In this document: positions 20,740 to 32,562 of the stretch, one piece after another
Layout: each line of letters begins with the position of its first letter
How positions within the stretch are numbered: the first letter of the stretch is position 1
Source of the DNA: Oceanimonas marisflavi
GTDB taxonomy: Bacteria; Pseudomonadota; Gammaproteobacteria; Enterobacterales; Aeromonadaceae
Length of the DNA: 64,000 nt
Direction: 5' to 3'
NCBI RefSeq assembly: GCF_003049725.1
Contig: NZ_QAGM01000001.1
Location: forward strand, 273,000 to 336,999
Made by a program: the position numbers and the translations under genes
Notes under the pieces: model-generated
The model's input: only the letters and a program-made list of their open reading frames with translations
The model's database searches: none
Told to the model about the DNA's origin: nothing

Positions 20740-21929
20740 GCCCGTGTCCCGATCAGTTGTACGGCCAGCCGGCGCGCCTCGGCGTCGAGGGCCAGTATGT
20801 CTTCCAGCGCCTGCGCCCGGGTTGCTCCCAGACTCTCCGCCACTTGCCGGTTAATGCCGGCAATGGCCATAAAGCCCAGCCGGCCTTCCAGAAAGGCCGC
20901 CACCGCCACTTCATTGGCGGCATTCAGCGCCGTGGTAGCCCCCTGCCCGGCGGCGCAGGCGTCGATGGCCAGCTGCAGGCACGGATAGCGGGCCATATCG
21001 GGGGCCATAAAGCTCAGCTCGCCCAGGCGGGTAAAGTCGAGCGGCGCCACGCCGGACTCAATACGTTCGGGCCAGGCCAGCGCATGGGCGATAGGTGTCA
21101 TCATATCCGGCTGGCCCAGCTGGGCCAAGACGGAACCATCCGAGTATTGCACCATGGAGTGGATCACCGACTGAGGATGCACCAGCACCTCCATCTGGGC
21201 AGGCGCAGCGTTAAACAGCCAGCGGGCTTCGATATATTCCAGCCCCTTGTTCATCATGGTGGCGGAATCGACGGAAATCTTGGGTCCCATGGACCAGTTG
21301 GGATGATTGATGGCCTGGGCCGGCGTGACATTGGCCAGCGCTTCAACCGGGGTATAACGAAAGGGTCCGCCGGAGCCGGTAAGCAGGATCTTGCCGATGC
21401 CGGCGCCGGCGAGATCCCCTCTGCCCGGGGTGCGTTGCAGCTCGGCAGGCAGACACTGGAAGATGGCGTTATGCTCGCTGTCCACCGGCAGCAGTTCGGC
21501 ACCACTGTGATGCACAGCATCGATAAACAGCTCGCCGCTCATCACCAGGGCTTCCTTGTTGGCCAGCAGCACCCGCTTGCCGGCCCGCACCGCCGCCAGC
21601 GTGGGCAGCAGGCCGGCGGCACCGACAATGGACGCCATCACGGTGTCAACCTCGGGCTCGGCGGCCACCTGGCACAGCGCCTCGCTGCCCGCCAGCACGT
21701 CGGTCTTGCTGCCGGCGTCGCGCAGTTGCCGGCGCAGTTCGGCCGCCGCCGTGGCGTCGGCCATCACCGCGAAGCGGGGCGCAAATTCCAGACAGTCGGC
21801 CAGCATTCGCTCCACCTGACGGCTGGCGGTCAGCGCAAACACCGAAAAACGTTCAGGGTGACGACGCACCACCGCCAGGGTACTTTGGCCGATGGAGCCG
21901 GTGGCCCCCAGTATGGTCAGCTGTTGCAT
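20736..21929 (-). CDS. dxr: 1-deoxy-D-xylulose 5-phosphate reductoisomerase
   Basis: Dxr (IspC) makes 2-C-methyl-D-erythritol 4-phosphate with NADPH, the committed step of the non-mevalonate isoprenoid pathway; fosmidomycin inhibits the family. The NADPH site is [14 protein letters not shown], followed by [36 protein letters not shown] and [18 protein letters not shown]. It has 397 residues (398 in E. coli). It shares one base with cdsA (TGATG) and four with rseP, so cdsA-dxr-rseP is a coupled set. Confidence 0.97.
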   Translation of the reverse strand: MQQLTILGATGSIGQSTLAVVRRHPERFSVFALTASRQVERMLADCLEFAPRFAVMADATAAAELRRQLRDAGSKTDVLAGSEALCQVAAEPEVDTVMASIVGAAGLLPTLAAVRAGKRVLLANKEALVMSGELFIDAVHHSGAELLPVDSEHNAIFQCLPAELQRTPGRGDLAGAGIGKILLTGSGGPFRYTPVEALANVTPAQAINHPNWSMGPKISVDSATMMNKGLEYIEARWLFNAAPAQMEVLVHPQSVIHSMVQYSDGSVLAQLGQPDMMTPIAHALAWPERIESGVAPLDFTRLGELSFMAPDMARYPCLQLAIDACAAGQGATTALNAANEVAVAAFLEGRLGFMAIAGINRQVAESLGATRAQALEDILALDAEARRLAVQLIGTRA

Positions 21930-22783
21930 CAGCCCTGCCCCGCCAGTTGATAGACCACAATAAAGATGGGCAGGGCGGCGGTCAGGCTGTCGATCCTGTC
22001 CATAATGCCGCCGTGGCCGGGCAGTATATTGCCCGAGTCTTTAAGACCGGCTTCCCGCTTGAACATGCTTTCCACCAGATCTCCCAACACCGAGGCCAGC
22101 ACCGCCACCATGGAGGCCAGCAACACCGCATTGCGTTGTGCCCCCGGCAAGTCAACGGCATAAGTGACCGCCAGCGCCAAAGCACAGGCGGCGATCACGC
22201 CGCCGATCATGCCTTCCAGGGTCTTGCCCGGACTGACGCTGGGGCACAGCTTGTGTTTGCCAAAGGTCTTGCCGGCAAAGTAGGCGCCGGTATCGGCAGC
22301 CCACACCAGTGCCATCACAAACAGCAGCAGCCAGGCGCCGTAATGGGGATTCTGTTCATAGTGATAGCTGCGTAGCACCAGCAGGGACCAGAAAAAGGGC
22401 ACCAGGCTGAGCAATGCAAACACCGCCTTGAGCCAGGTCCGATCCTGCCACAGTGCGCGGCTGGCCGGATAGCGCAGCACCAGCGGCAGGGCACACAGCC
22501 ACCAGAGCGCACCGGCATTTAACACCATGCCAACCCAGCCGTGCAGGCCATCGGCCCAGATATGCTCGATGGGCACACTGGCCATCAGCGCCACCAGCAC
22601 CAGCGCCAGAAACACCATGACCACGTTGGACTTTTGTGTATCGATAAAGCGGCCCCATTCCCGGCCCGCCAGCAGGTACACGGCGGTGGCAAACAGGGCG
22701 AAAAACGGCAGGGGCAGCAGAAAAATGGCCCCCAGCACCACAGGGATCAGGCACAGGGCCGTGATAATACGAAGCTTTAGCAA
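21929..22783 (-). CDS. cdsA: phosphatidate cytidylyltransferase
   Basis: CdsA is an integral membrane enzyme that makes CDP-diacylglycerol from phosphatidate and CTP. Multiple hydrophobic helices precede the family signature ending in [35 protein letters not shown] and [14 protein letters not shown] form the active site. I prefer a TTG start because AGAGGA lies six bases upstream and [18 protein letters not shown] fits the family N-terminus (284 residues, 285 in E. coli); an in-frame ATG 16 codons earlier is the alternative. Confidence 0.9.
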   Translation of the reverse strand: MLKLRIITALCLIPVVLGAIFLLPLPFFALFATAVYLLAGREWGRFIDTQKSNVVMVFLALVLVALMASVPIEHIWADGLHGWVGMVLNAGALWWLCALPLVLRYPASRALWQDRTWLKAVFALLSLVPFFWSLLVLRSYHYEQNPHYGAWLLLFVMALVWAADTGAYFAGKTFGKHKLCPSVSPGKTLEGMIGGVIAACALALAVTYAVDLPGAQRNAVLLASMVAVLASVLGDLVESMFKREAGLKDSGNILPGHGGIMDRIDSLTAALPIFIVVYQLAGQG

Positions 22784-22842
22784 GAAATGTCCTCTCTTCG
22801 CGGGTGAAGGCCTTGAGCCATGCATGCTCACCCTTTTCGTTA

Positions 22843-23613
22843 TTATTTGTTTGCGACCTTTTGCTCCAGCATTTCCCTTATCTGGGCGCCGGTGCAGCCA
22901 AAGCGCCGCTCCCGGCCCACAAAGGCGGCAATGGCGTCACTGAACGCATCTTCACCAAAATCAGGCCAGAGCACGGGGGTAAAATACAGCTCGGCGTAGG
23001 CCAGCTGCCACAGCAGAAAATTGCTGATGCGCTGCTCACCACCGGTGCGGATAAGCAGATCCACCGGCGCCAGATCGGCAAGCTGGGTGTGCTCGTTCAG
23101 CAGCGCCTCGGTAATCTCTGCGGGAGCCAGCTCCCCCTTTTGCGCTTTTTCGGCAAGTGCCCGCGCCGCCTGAGTAATATCCCAGCGGCCGCCGTAGTTG
23201 GCAGCAATATTGAGGGTCAGGCCGGTGTTATTGGCGGTAAGGCGCTCTGCATCATCGATTTTCCGCTGCAGATGGGAAGCAAAGGCACTGCGATCACCGA
23301 TAATGCGCAGCCGGATATTGTTGCGGTGCAGCTTGCGTACCTCGGAGCCCAGCACGGCAATAAACAGGCTCATCAGGGCGCTGACTTCGTCTTCGGGCCG
23401 GCGCCAGTTTTCACTGGAAAAGGCAAACAGGGTCAGGGCATCGAGGCCGAGCTTGTAGGCAAATCTCACCGATGCCCGCACCGACTTTACCCCGGCCTTG
23501 TGACCGGACACCCTGAACTTTCCCCGTTGCTCGGCCCAGCGTCCGTTGCCATCCATAATAATGGCGACATGGCGGGGCAACGACTGCTCTTCAAATGCTG
23601 CCGTAGCTGGCAT
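22843..23613 (-). CDS. uppS: undecaprenyl diphosphate synthase
   Basis: UppS (IspU) adds eight isopentenyl units to farnesyl diphosphate to make the C55 carrier lipid for peptidoglycan and O-antigen. Conserved blocks are [17 protein letters not shown] with the catalytic Asp, [25 protein letters not shown] and [20 protein letters not shown]. The ATG used has GGAG just upstream and gives 256 residues (253 in E. coli); a GTG two codons earlier overlaps that site. It follows frr after a terminator-like hairpin. Confidence 0.96.
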   Translation of the reverse strand: MPATAAFEEQSLPRHVAIIMDGNGRWAEQRGKFRVSGHKAGVKSVRASVRFAYKLGLDALTLFAFSSENWRRPEDEVSALMSLFIAVLGSEVRKLHRNNIRLRIIGDRSAFASHLQRKIDDAERLTANNTGLTLNIAANYGGRWDITQAARALAEKAQKGELAPAEITEALLNEHTQLADLAPVDLLIRTGGEQRISNFLLWQLAYAELYFTPVLWPDFGEDAFSDAIAAFVGRERRFGCTGAQIREMLEQKVANK

Positions 23614-23621
23614 AATCACTC

Positions 23622-23662
23622 CTGCACAAAAACAAACGCCGTGCAGGCAGCTACACGGCGTT
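23622..23662 (-). terminator. terminator downstream of frr
   Basis: On the minus strand, AACGCCGTG pairs with CACGGCGTT around a 10-base loop and is followed by TTTGTTTTTG. It ends just before the uppS Shine-Dalgarno, so uppS expression needs read-through or its own promoter. Confidence 0.75.
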
Positions 23663-23685
23663 GGCTACTATACCTGATGTAACTA

Positions 23686-24243
23686 TCAGATTTCCATCAG
23701 CTCTTTTTCTTTGGCAGCCAGAGCATCATCCACCTGCTTGATGTACAGGTCGGTGAGTTTCTGAATGTCGTCCTGTCCGCGACGGTCGTCGTCTTCGGAG
23801 ATTTCCTTTTCCTTGAGCAGTGCCTTCAGGCTGCTGTTGGCGTCGCGACGAATGTTGCGAATGGCCACCCGGCCCTGCTCCGCTTCGTTGCGCACCACCT
23901 TGATCAGATCCTTGCGGCGTTCTTCGGTCAGCGGCGGCAGCGGAATGCGGATCATGGCGCCGGCACTGGACGGGTTCAGCCCCAGATCGGAGGTCATGAT
24001 GGCCTTTTCAACGGCCTGGATCATGGAGCGGTCAAACACGGTGACCGCCAGGGTGCGGGAGTCTTCGGTGGTAATGTTGGCCAGCTGGTTGAGCGGCGTG
24101 GAGGCGCCGTAGTAGTCCACGTGAATGGTGTCCAGCAGGCTGGGGTGAGCACGACCGGTGCGCACCTTGTTCATCTGGCTTTTCAGCGCTTCCACGCTTT
24201 TTTCCATGCGGGTTTTGGCGTCGGTTTTGATGTCGTTTATCAC
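23686..24243 (-). CDS. frr: ribosome recycling factor
   Basis: RRF splits the post-termination ribosome together with EF-G. The tRNA-like fold is represented by [40 protein letters not shown] and [20 protein letters not shown]. The start is a GTG with AAGGA upstream, giving 185 residues exactly as in E. coli. The in-frame sequence further upstream is repeat DNA (GTGAGGGG family) and not part of the gene. It follows pyrH in the conserved order. Confidence 0.96.
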   Translation of the reverse strand: MINDIKTDAKTRMEKSVEALKSQMNKVRTGRAHPSLLDTIHVDYYGASTPLNQLANITTEDSRTLAVTVFDRSMIQAVEKAIMTSDLGLNPSSAGAMIRIPLPPLTEERRKDLIKVVRNEAEQGRVAIRNIRRDANSSLKALLKEKEISEDDDRRGQDDIQKLTDLYIKQVDDALAAKEKELMEI

Positions 24244-24266
24244 GGTCGTTATCCTTTTATCTTGAT

Positions 24267-24327
24267 GGTGAGGAGTCAGGCGTGAGGGGTGAGGGCTTCT
24301 CCTCACTCCGCTCCCCTCAATCCTCAC
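24267..24327. repeat. GTGAGGGG/CCCCTCAC hairpin repeat, pyrH-frr copy
   Basis: The left arm GTGAGGAGTCAGGCGTGAGG plus GGTGAGGG faces the right arm CCTCACTCCGCTCCCCTC plus AATCCTCAC. It occupies almost the whole pyrH-frr spacer. Confidence 0.75.
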
Positions 24328-24333
24328 AAAGTA

Positions 24334-25065
24334 TCACAACTTGTTGCTGATCAGGGTGCCTTCGGTTTCGCCCATGACGGCACGGCGCAGCGCGCCCGGC
24401 TTGTTCATGTTGAACACGCGAATGGGCAGGTTGTGATCCCGCGCCAGGGTAAAGGCGGCCAGATCCATCACCTTGAGTTCACGATCGAGCACATCGTCGT
24501 AACCCAGGTGATGATACAGCTCGGCATCGGGATTCTTGACCGGATCCTCGCTGAACACACCGTCCACCTTGGTGGCCTTGAGCACCACGTCGGCCTCGAT
24601 CTCGATGCCGCGCAGACAGGCGGCGGAGTCGGTGGTAAAGAAGGGGTTGCCGGTGCCGGCGGAGAAGATCACCACCCGGCCCTTGCGCAGCAGGCTGATG
24701 GCATCGGCCCAGTTATAGCTGTCGCACACGCCTTCCAGGGTTATGGCAGACATCAGACGGGCATTCACATAAGCACGGTGCAGAGCATCGCGCATGGCCA
24801 GACCGTTCATGACGGTAGCCAACATACCCATGTGGTCGCCCACCACGCGGTTCATGCCCGCCTTGGCCAGGCCCGCACCACGAAACAGGTTGCCACCGCC
24901 GATCACCAGGCCAACCTGGACGCCCAGCTCAACCAGTTCCTTGATTTCCTGAGCCATACGCTCCAGTACGGCGGGGTCGATACCAAAGCCTTCCTCTCCC
25001 TGCAGCGCTTCGCCGCTGAGCTTGAGAAGAATGCGTCTGTATGCGGGTTTCGGATTGGTACTCAT
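24334..25065 (-). CDS. pyrH: UMP kinase
   Basis: PyrH is a hexameric UMP kinase of the amino-acid kinase fold, making UDP in pyrimidine synthesis. [56 protein letters not shown] and [20 protein letters not shown] are diagnostic. It has 243 residues (241 in E. coli). It lies after tsf with a hairpin between the two, as part of rpsB-tsf-pyrH-frr. Confidence 0.97.
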   Translation of the reverse strand: MSTNPKPAYRRILLKLSGEALQGEEGFGIDPAVLERMAQEIKELVELGVQVGLVIGGGNLFRGAGLAKAGMNRVVGDHMGMLATVMNGLAMRDALHRAYVNARLMSAITLEGVCDSYNWADAISLLRKGRVVIFSAGTGNPFFTTDSAACLRGIEIEADVVLKATKVDGVFSEDPVKNPDAELYHHLGYDDVLDRELKVMDLAAFTLARDHNLPIRVFNMNKPGALRRAVMGETEGTLISNKL

Positions 25066-25084
25066 GCTTTCTATTCCTGATCAT

Positions 25085-25113
25085 AGAAAGACCGCGACGA
25101 AATGTCGCGGTCT
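25085..25113 (-). terminator. terminator between tsf and pyrH
   Basis: AGACCGCGAC and GTCGCGGTCT form a 10-bp stem around ATTTC, followed on the minus strand by TTCTAT. It is plausibly partial, since pyrH follows closely. Confidence 0.65.
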
Positions 25114-25137
25114 GAACAGCATCAAAAAAGGCGGGAA

Positions 25138-26016
25138 TTAACCCTTGGAAGCGGCAATCTGAGCCTGAACTTCGGCAGCGAAGTCTTCTTCCTTGCGCTC
25201 GATACCTTCACCCACTTCGTAACGTACGAAGCCCAGGGCGTCGGCGCCTTTTTGCTTGAGCAGCTCGCCCACGGAGATGGACGGATCCTTGACGAAGGGC
25301 TGGCCGGTCAGGGAGATTTCGCCGGTGAATTTCTTCATGCGGCCTTCAACCATCTTCTCGGCGATGTCTTTCGGCTTGCCGGAGTTAATGGCGATGTCCA
25401 CCTGGATTTCACGCTCTTTGGCCACCACTTCGGCGGACACGTCTTCAGGCTTGACGAACTGCGGGCTGGAAGCAGCCACGTGCATGGCCACGTCTTTGGC
25501 CAGCTCTTCGTCGCCACCCTGCAGGTTGGCGATAACGCCGATGCGGGTGCCGTGCAGGTAGGTCACCAGGTTGTCACCTTCTACCAGCACGACGCGACGC
25601 AGGCTCATGTTCTCACCGATCTTGGCGATCAGGTTGGTCAGGGCGGTTTCAACGGTTTCACCGCTGGCAAGTGTGGCGGCCTTCAGGGCTTCTACGTCAC
25701 CGATCTTGTTGGTCAGGGCCAGGTCGGCGATCTGCTCACCCAGGGCGCGGAAACCGGCGTCTTTGGCAACGAAGTCGGTTTCGCTGTTCATTTCTACCAG
25801 TACGGCGGTGTTGCCTTCCTGACGGGCCAGGATGATGCCTTCAGCGGCGATGCGGCCGGCTTTCTTGGCGGCTTTGGCCTGGCCGGACTTGCGCATGTCT
25901 TCAATGGCCTGCTCGATGTCACCGTTGGCTTCGATCAGCGCTTTTTTACAATCCATCATGCCGGCGCCAGTGCGCTCACGCAGTTCTTTTACCAGGGCGG
26001 CGGTAATGTTTGCCAT
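25138..26016 (-). CDS. tsf: elongation factor Ts
   Basis: EF-Ts is the guanine nucleotide exchange factor for EF-Tu. The N-terminal UBA-like region [20 protein letters not shown] and the EF-Tu contact sequence [20 protein letters not shown] are present. It has 292 residues (283 in E. coli). The chosen ATG begins at MANITAALV; 14 in-frame codons upstream are intergenic. It is the second gene of the rpsB-tsf unit. Confidence 0.97.
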   Translation of the reverse strand: MANITAALVKELRERTGAGMMDCKKALIEANGDIEQAIEDMRKSGQAKAAKKAGRIAAEGIILARQEGNTAVLVEMNSETDFVAKDAGFRALGEQIADLALTNKIGDVEALKAATLASGETVETALTNLIAKIGENMSLRRVVLVEGDNLVTYLHGTRIGVIANLQGGDEELAKDVAMHVAASSPQFVKPEDVSAEVVAKEREIQVDIAINSGKPKDIAEKMVEGRMKKFTGEISLTGQPFVKDPSISVGELLKQKGADALGFVRYEVGEGIERKEEDFAAEVQAQIAASKG

Positions 26017-26040
26017 GTGTAATGTCCTCGGTCTTGTTCC

Positions 26041-26068
26041 AAGAAAACAGGGGCACATGGCCCCTGTT
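26041..26068 (-). terminator. attenuator-like hairpin between rpsB and tsf
   Basis: On the minus strand AACAGGGGC, loop CATGT, GCCCCTGTT is followed by TTCTTGG. A similar rpsB-tsf hairpin is known in E. coli and may set the S2 to EF-Ts ratio. Confidence 0.65.
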
Positions 26069-26122
26069 AACCTATAACTTTCGTATGGTTAATAAAGGCT
26101 TAAGCGCAGGGCTCAGTCTTTA

Positions 26123-26848
26123 TTATTCTTCTACGACGTAGCTGTCTTCGGCTTGCACGGCCAGATCCTGGGCGCGGGCAGCGTTTACGGCGTCGGCAGC
26201 GGCGTTCAGGTACAGCTGAACGGCACGGATGGCGTCGTCGTTGCCGGGAATGATGTAGTCAACGCTGTCCGGGTTGGAGTTGGTGTCTACAACAGATACC
26301 ACGGGAATGCCCAGGTTGTTGGCTTCCTTGATGGCAATGTGCTCGTGATCGGCGTCGATAACGAACAGTACGTCGGGCAGACCGCCCATGTCCTTGATAC
26401 CACCCAGGGACTTTTCCAGCTTTTCCATTTCGCGAGTGCGCATCAGCGCCTCTTTCTTGGTCAGCTTGTCAAAGGTACCGTCCTGAGACTGGGCTTCCAG
26501 ATCCTTCAGGCGGTTGATGGACTGACGCACGGTCTTCCAGTTGGTCAGCATGCCGCCCAGCCAGCGGTGGTTCACATAGAACTGGTCGCAGTTGGTGGCG
26601 GCTTCTTTTACGGCTTCAGAGGCAGCGCGCTTGGTACCAACAAACAGGATCTTGCCCTTTTTGGAAGCCACGTTACCCAGGTAGTTCAGCGCATCGTTGA
26701 ACAGGGGAACGGTTTTTTCCAGGTTGATGATGTGAACCCGGTTGCTGGCGCCGAAAATGTAAGGCTTCATCTTGGGGTTCCAGAAACGGGTCTGGTGACC
26801 GAAGTGAACGCCGGCTTTCAGCATGTCGCGCATTGATACTTGTGCCAT
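26123..26848 (-). CDS. rpsB: 30S ribosomal protein S2
   Basis: S2 is a late-assembling small-subunit protein. [39 protein letters not shown] and [14 protein letters not shown] are signatures. The ATG with GAGGAAATC upstream gives 241 residues, the same as E. coli; 40 in-frame codons further upstream are leader RNA. It begins the long minus-strand block and is divergent from map, the standard arrangement. Confidence 0.97.
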   Translation of the reverse strand: MAQVSMRDMLKAGVHFGHQTRFWNPKMKPYIFGASNRVHIINLEKTVPLFNDALNYLGNVASKKGKILFVGTKRAASEAVKEAATNCDQFYVNHRWLGGMLTNWKTVRQSINRLKDLEAQSQDGTFDKLTKKEALMRTREMEKLEKSLGGIKDMGGLPDVLFVIDADHEHIAIKEANNLGIPVVSVVDTNSNPDSVDYIIPGNDDAIRAVQLYLNAAADAVNAARAQDLAVQAEDSYVVEE

Positions 26849-26935
26849 GATTTCCTCAAAAGTGTATTGGGTTAGGCCTCCACACATCCCATGACTCCGA
26901 CCCGAAGGCACCCTGGAGCATGTGCCGATGTGTGT
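26849..26935 (-). promoter_or_regulatory. probable S2-responsive rpsB mRNA leader
   Basis: The transcript before rpsB contains GGGTGCCTTCGGGTCGGAG, then GGGATGTGTGGAGGCCTAAC just ahead of the Shine-Dalgarno. The position and the GGAG-CCTAACCC element resemble the autoregulatory S2 leader described in gammaproteobacteria, in which S2 represses its own mRNA. The match is from memory of the element rather than a covariance search. Confidence 0.5.
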
Positions 26936-26994
26936 GTGTGTTAAAAAAGTGAATGTTGGTGAAGCCAATCCGCAGACCCGGCTTCACGGCGCGC

Positions 26995-27024
26995 TTTATA
27001 CCATAACTGCCCCTGCTGCACCAG
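26995..27024 (-). promoter_or_regulatory. candidate rpsB promoter
   Basis: On the minus strand, CTGGTG, an 18-base spacer and TATAAA are followed by a GC-rich discriminator (GCGCGCC), typical of stringently controlled ribosomal promoters. The -35 match is poor. Confidence 0.4.
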
Positions 27025-27130
27025 CATGAAGGCCGATTTCGGTGCTGGAAGTTGACGCCCGGCAAGGGTACACTTTTGGCCCTTTCACGGGTACGCCCGC
27101 CCATCGCCCAGCCTTTTTACAGAGACGAAT

Positions 27131-27916
27131 ATGAGCATAGTCATAAAAACCCCGGAAGAAATCGAAAAAATGCGCGTGGCCGGCCGCCTGGCCGCCGAGG
27201 TGCTGGAGATGATCGAGCCTTATGTCAAGGCCGGTGTCACCACCGACGAACTCAACCGAATCTGTCATGACTATATCGTGAACGAACAGCAGGCCATTCC
27301 GGCGCCGCTGAACTACCACGGCTTTCCCAAGTCCATCTGCACCTCGGTAAACCATGTGATTTGCCATGGCATTCCGGCGGACAAGAAGCTCAAGGACGGC
27401 GATATCATCAATATCGACATTACCGTGATCAAGGATGGCTACCACGGCGACACCTCCAAAATGTTTACCGTGGGCAAGCCCAGCATCATGGCCGAGCGTC
27501 TGTGCCGGGTCACCCAGGAGTGCATGGAGCTTGGCATTAAAATGGTGAAGGACGGCGTTCACCTGGGCGATATCGGCGCCGCCATTCAGCAGCACGCCGA
27601 GGCCCACAACTATTCGGTGGTACGGGAATACTGCGGCCACGGCATCGGCAAGGAGTTCCACGAGGAGCCCCAGGTGCTGCACTACGGCAAGGCCGGCACC
27701 GGCGAGGTACTGAAGGCGGGCATGTGCCTGACCATTGAGCCCATGATCAACGTGGGCAAACGCCACAGCAAGATGCTGAACGACGGCTGGACCGTGGTGA
27801 CCAAGGACCGCAGCCTGTCGGCCCAGTATGAGCACACCATTCTGGTGACCGAAACCGGCTGCGAAGTGCTGACCCTGCGCAAGGACGACAACCTGCCGCG
27901 GATTATCACCGCTTAA
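27131..27916 (+). CDS. map: type I methionine aminopeptidase
   Basis: Map removes the initiator methionine from nascent proteins. The pita-bread fold metal ligands are present in NIDITVIKDGYHGDTSKMF (two Asp), GHGIGKEFHE (His), LTIEPM (Glu) and YEHTILVTETG (Glu). It has 261 residues (264 in E. coli). It is divergent from rpsB. In many gammaproteobacteria glnD follows map; here a hairpin element and rluE follow instead. Confidence 0.97.
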   Translation: MSIVIKTPEEIEKMRVAGRLAAEVLEMIEPYVKAGVTTDELNRICHDYIVNEQQAIPAPLNYHGFPKSICTSVNHVICHGIPADKKLKDGDIINIDITVIKDGYHGDTSKMFTVGKPSIMAERLCRVTQECMELGIKMVKDGVHLGDIGAAIQQHAEAHNYSVVREYCGHGIGKEFHEEPQVLHYGKAGTGEVLKAGMCLTIEPMINVGKRHSKMLNDGWTVVTKDRSLSAQYEHTILVTETGCEVLTLRKDDNLPRIITA

Positions 27917-27924
27917 CCGCGATG

Positions 27925-28041
27925 CGAAGCAGCAGCGCGGTTGCGCTCCGCCGACACGCTTCAAGCCCATCCATGGGACACTCGGCAAATGCCATCCATG
28001 GCATTTGACGGTCGGCTACGGCAATCCCCGCTGCTGCTTCG
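27925..28041. repeat. 117-bp MITE-like inverted-repeat element
   Basis: Outer arms CGAAGCAGCAGCG and CGCTGCTGCTTCG form an exact 13-bp terminal inverted repeat, extended imperfectly to about 20 bp. Inside is a second palindrome, AAATGCCATCCATGGCATTT. It has no coding potential and starts 8 bases after the map stop. Confidence 0.65.
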
Positions 28042-28082
28042 TGAAATATTGGTGTCGCCTGTTGGAATAACAGCGCCTGTAG

Positions 28083-28109
28083 GTTGGGATGAGCAACGCG
28101 AATCCCAAC
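28083..28109. repeat. REP-like hairpin GTTGGGAT...ATCCCAAC
   Basis: An 8-bp stem surrounds GAGCAACGCGA. It belongs to a widespread class of GTAGGTTGGGATGAGC-type intergenic repeats. A decayed inverted copy lies between accA and tilS. Confidence 0.6.
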
Positions 28110-28118
28110 ATGTTCCAA

Positions 28119-28146
28119 GTCCCTGTTCCCCATTCCCTATTCCCTG
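28119..28146. repeat. CCCTATTCCCT-type simple repeat
   Basis: GTCCCTGTTCCCCATTCCCT followed by ATTCCCTG is the reverse-strand form of the GGGAATAGGGAAT repeat found after nudJ. Confidence 0.6.
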
Positions 28147-28156
28147 AATCACCCTC

Positions 28157-28759
28157 ATGAAACCCAACGTTACCCGCAGCCCTGACCGACGTCCCCGCAA
28201 ACCCGCACCGAAAAAGCCGTCCGGCCCAACCGTGACCCTGCTGCTGAACAAGCCCTATATGGTGCTGTGCCAGTTTACCGATGGCGACGGTCGCGAGACC
28301 CTGGCCGACTATGTGGATGTGCCCGGTGTTTATGCCGCCGGCCGGCTGGACCGCGACAGCGAAGGTCTGCTGGTGCTGACCAATGACGGTGCCCTTAATG
28401 CCCGCCTGACTCAGCCCGGGCGCAAGACCGCCAAAACCTACTGGGTGCAGGTGGAAGGCGACCCCAGCGAGGCCGATCTGGATAAATTGCGTCAGGGCGT
28501 AGAGCTGAAGGACGGTCTTACTCTGCCGGCCGAGGTTCGGCGTATGGAGGCCCCTGATGTCTGGCCGCGCAATCCGCCCATACGCGAGCGAAAAAATATT
28601 CCCGATACCTGGCTGGAGATTAAAATCACCGAGGGGCGCAATCGGCAGGTGCGACGCATGACCGCCCATATCGGTTTTCCCACTCTGCGGCTGATCCGTT
28701 ACGCCGTGGGCAACTGGACCCTGGGTGACCTGCAACCCGGACAATGGAGAAAAGTATGA
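28157..28759 (+). CDS. rluE: 23S rRNA pseudouridine synthase RluE-like
   Basis: RluE isomerises U2457 of 23S rRNA in E. coli. The RsuA-family catalytic motif [19 protein letters not shown] contains the nucleophilic Asp, and [20 protein letters not shown] is the second signature. An N-terminal basic tail replaces an S4 domain. It has 200 residues (217 in E. coli). Its stop overlaps the nudJ start (ATGA), matching E. coli rluE-nudJ-mnmA-hflD-purB, which supports the RluE assignment over other RsuA members. Confidence 0.88.
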   Translation: MKPNVTRSPDRRPRKPAPKKPSGPTVTLLLNKPYMVLCQFTDGDGRETLADYVDVPGVYAAGRLDRDSEGLLVLTNDGALNARLTQPGRKTAKTYWVQVEGDPSEADLDKLRQGVELKDGLTLPAEVRRMEAPDVWPRNPPIRERKNIPDTWLEIKITEGRNRQVRRMTAHIGFPTLRLIRYAVGNWTLGDLQPGQWRKV

Positions 28760-29202
28760 GTCATGCGGTAACCCTGGCGGTGATCGTGCGTGCCGGTGAA
28801 CGTTTTTTGATGGTGGAAGAATGGCAGCAGGGCAGAGTCATGTTCAACCAGCCCGCCGGCCACCTTGAGCCCGGTGAAAACCTGCTGGACGGGGCACGCC
28901 GCGAGCTGCTGGAAGAAACCGGCCTGACACTGCCCCTCGAACAGGCGGTGGCCGTGTATCAGTACACGGCGCCGGACAACGGCAAGCACTTTGTGCGCTT
29001 TACCTTCTGCACCGAGGTGGACGAGCCCCTGCCAACAAACCCGCAGGATCCGGACGGTGACATTATTCGCTGCCACTGGCTGACGCTGGCTGAAATTGAA
29101 GCGCTCGGTAAACAACTGCGCAGCCCGCTGATTTTGGCCTCATTTCGGGATTATCTTAAGGGCGAGCGGTTTCCTATCTCGGCACTCAAAAGCTGGGACT
29201 AG
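28756..29202 (+). CDS. nudJ: Nudix phosphatase NudJ
   Basis: NudJ hydrolyses thiamin pyrophosphate precursors and nucleoside di- and triphosphates in E. coli. The Nudix box runs from [20 protein letters not shown] to TGL and fits GX5EX7REUXEEXGU. The ATG chosen has GGAG six bases upstream and overlaps the rluE stop (148 residues, 153 in E. coli); an ATG four codons earlier is less likely. Confidence 0.9.
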   Translation: MSHAVTLAVIVRAGERFLMVEEWQQGRVMFNQPAGHLEPGENLLDGARRELLEETGLTLPLEQAVAVYQYTAPDNGKHFVRFTFCTEVDEPLPTNPQDPDGDIIRCHWLTLAEIEALGKQLRSPLILASFRDYLKGERFPISALKSWD

Positions 29203-29276
29203 GGAATGGGGATTAGGGAATGGGGAATAGGGAATAGGAACTGAAACTACCCACCATTCCCCAGTCCCTATTCCCT
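29203..29276. repeat. GGGAATAGGGAAT / ATTCCCCAGTCCCT simple-repeat hairpin
   Basis: The left arm consists of GGGAATGGGGATTA-type units and the right arm is CCATTCCCCAGTCCCTATTC. It fills the nudJ-mnmA gap and is partly duplicated upstream of rluE. The layout is like that of the GTGAGGGG hairpins, with a different unit. Confidence 0.7.
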
Positions 29277-29351
29277 TAAAGAAAGCTCCCTCCCCCTCAC
29301 CGCATTTGTCTGGTAAAATAGCGCCCGTTTTGCAATCGAGTAATGGGCGTT

Positions 29352-30454
29352 ATGAGCGATAACAGTCAGGTTAAAGTGATTGTCGGCATGTCCGGCGGTG
29401 TGGATTCCTCGGTCTCGGCGTATCTGCTGCAACAGCAGGGCTATCAGGTGGAAGGCCTGTTTATGAAGAACTGGGAAGAAGACGACACCGACGAGTACTG
29501 CTCCGCCGCGGAAGACTTGCGCGACGCCCAGGCCGTGTGCGACAAGCTCGGCATTGAACTGCACACCATCAACTTTGCCGCCGAATACTGGGACAATGTG
29601 TTCGAGCATTTTCTGGCGGAATACAAGGCCGGCCGCACCCCCAACCCGGATATCCTTTGCAACAAGGAAATCAAGTTCAAGGCCTTCCTCGAGTTCGCCG
29701 CCGAGGATCTGGGCGCCGACTACATTGCCACCGGCCACTATGTGCGCCGCAGCTTTGACGACCAGCCCAAACTGCTGCGCGGTATCGATGGCAACAAGGA
29801 TCAGAGCTACTTCCTCTACACCCTGAGCTCACAGCAGGTGGCCAAAAGCCTGTTCCCGGTGGGCGAGCTGGAAAAGCCCGAGGTACGCCGCATTGCCGAA
29901 CAGCTGGAGCTGGTCACCGCCAAGAAAAAGGACTCCACCGGCATCTGTTTTATCGGCGAGCGCAAGTTCACCGACTTTCTGGCCCGCTACCTGCCCGCCC
30001 AGCCCGGTAATATTGAAACCGTGAACGGTGAAGTGATCGGCCAGCATCAGGGCCTGATGTATCACACCCTGGGCCAGCGCAAGGGCTTAGGCATCGGCGG
30101 CCTGAAAAACGCCGGCGACGAGCCCTGGTATGTGGTCGACAAAGAGGTCGAGCGCAACGTGCTGGTGGTGGCTCAGGGGGATCACCCCCGGCTCTATTCC
30201 GACGGCCTCATCGCCCGTCAGCTGCACTGGGTGGATCGCCAGCCGATCACCGAGACCGTTCGCTGTACCGTCAAAACCCGTTACCGCCAGACCGACATTC
30301 CCTGCACCATAGCGCCGGTGGACGCCGATACCATTCGCGTGATCTTTGACGAGCCCCAGGCGGCGGTGACGCCGGGTCAGTCGGCGGTGTTTTACAGCGG
30401 CGAGGTGTGCCTGGGCGGCGGCATTATCGAAACCCGGTTCAACAAGGATAAAGC

Positions 30455-30458
<4 letters not shown>
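29352..30458 (+). CDS. mnmA: tRNA 2-thiouridylase MnmA
   Basis: MnmA thiolates U34 of tRNA-Lys, -Glu and -Gln using sulfur relayed by TusE. The PP-loop [18 protein letters not shown] binds ATP. The catalytic cysteines are Cys103 ([12 protein letters not shown]) and Cys199 ([12 protein letters not shown]). It has 368 residues (368 in E. coli) from the second of two nearby ATGs, which aligns with [15 protein letters not shown]; the first ATG adds MGV. The GTGA overlap with hflD shows coupling. Confidence 0.96.
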
Positions 30459-32487
<2,029 letters not shown>

Positions 32488-32490
32488 TCC

Positions 32491-32562
32491 TGTAGGCCCC
32501 GATTTATCGGGGCAATGGTGCCGCCCGGCAATACCACTTGCCCGGTTAAAACCGGGCCTACA
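32491..32562. repeat. double-hairpin intergenic element after purB
   Basis: TGTAGGCCCCGATTTATCGG GG and CCCGGTTAAAACCGGG CCTACA: two short hairpins, CCCCGATTTATCGGGG and CCCGGTTAAAACCGGG, enclosed by outer TGTAGG/CCTACA arms. The whole unit is 72 bases. It could act as a purB terminator or mRNA-end structure. Confidence 0.6.

Noticed and set aside
24244-24327. N-terminal extension of frr ([17 protein letters not shown]...)
   Set aside because: Encoded by the GTGAGGGG repeat; the GTG start with AAGGA gives the exact family length.
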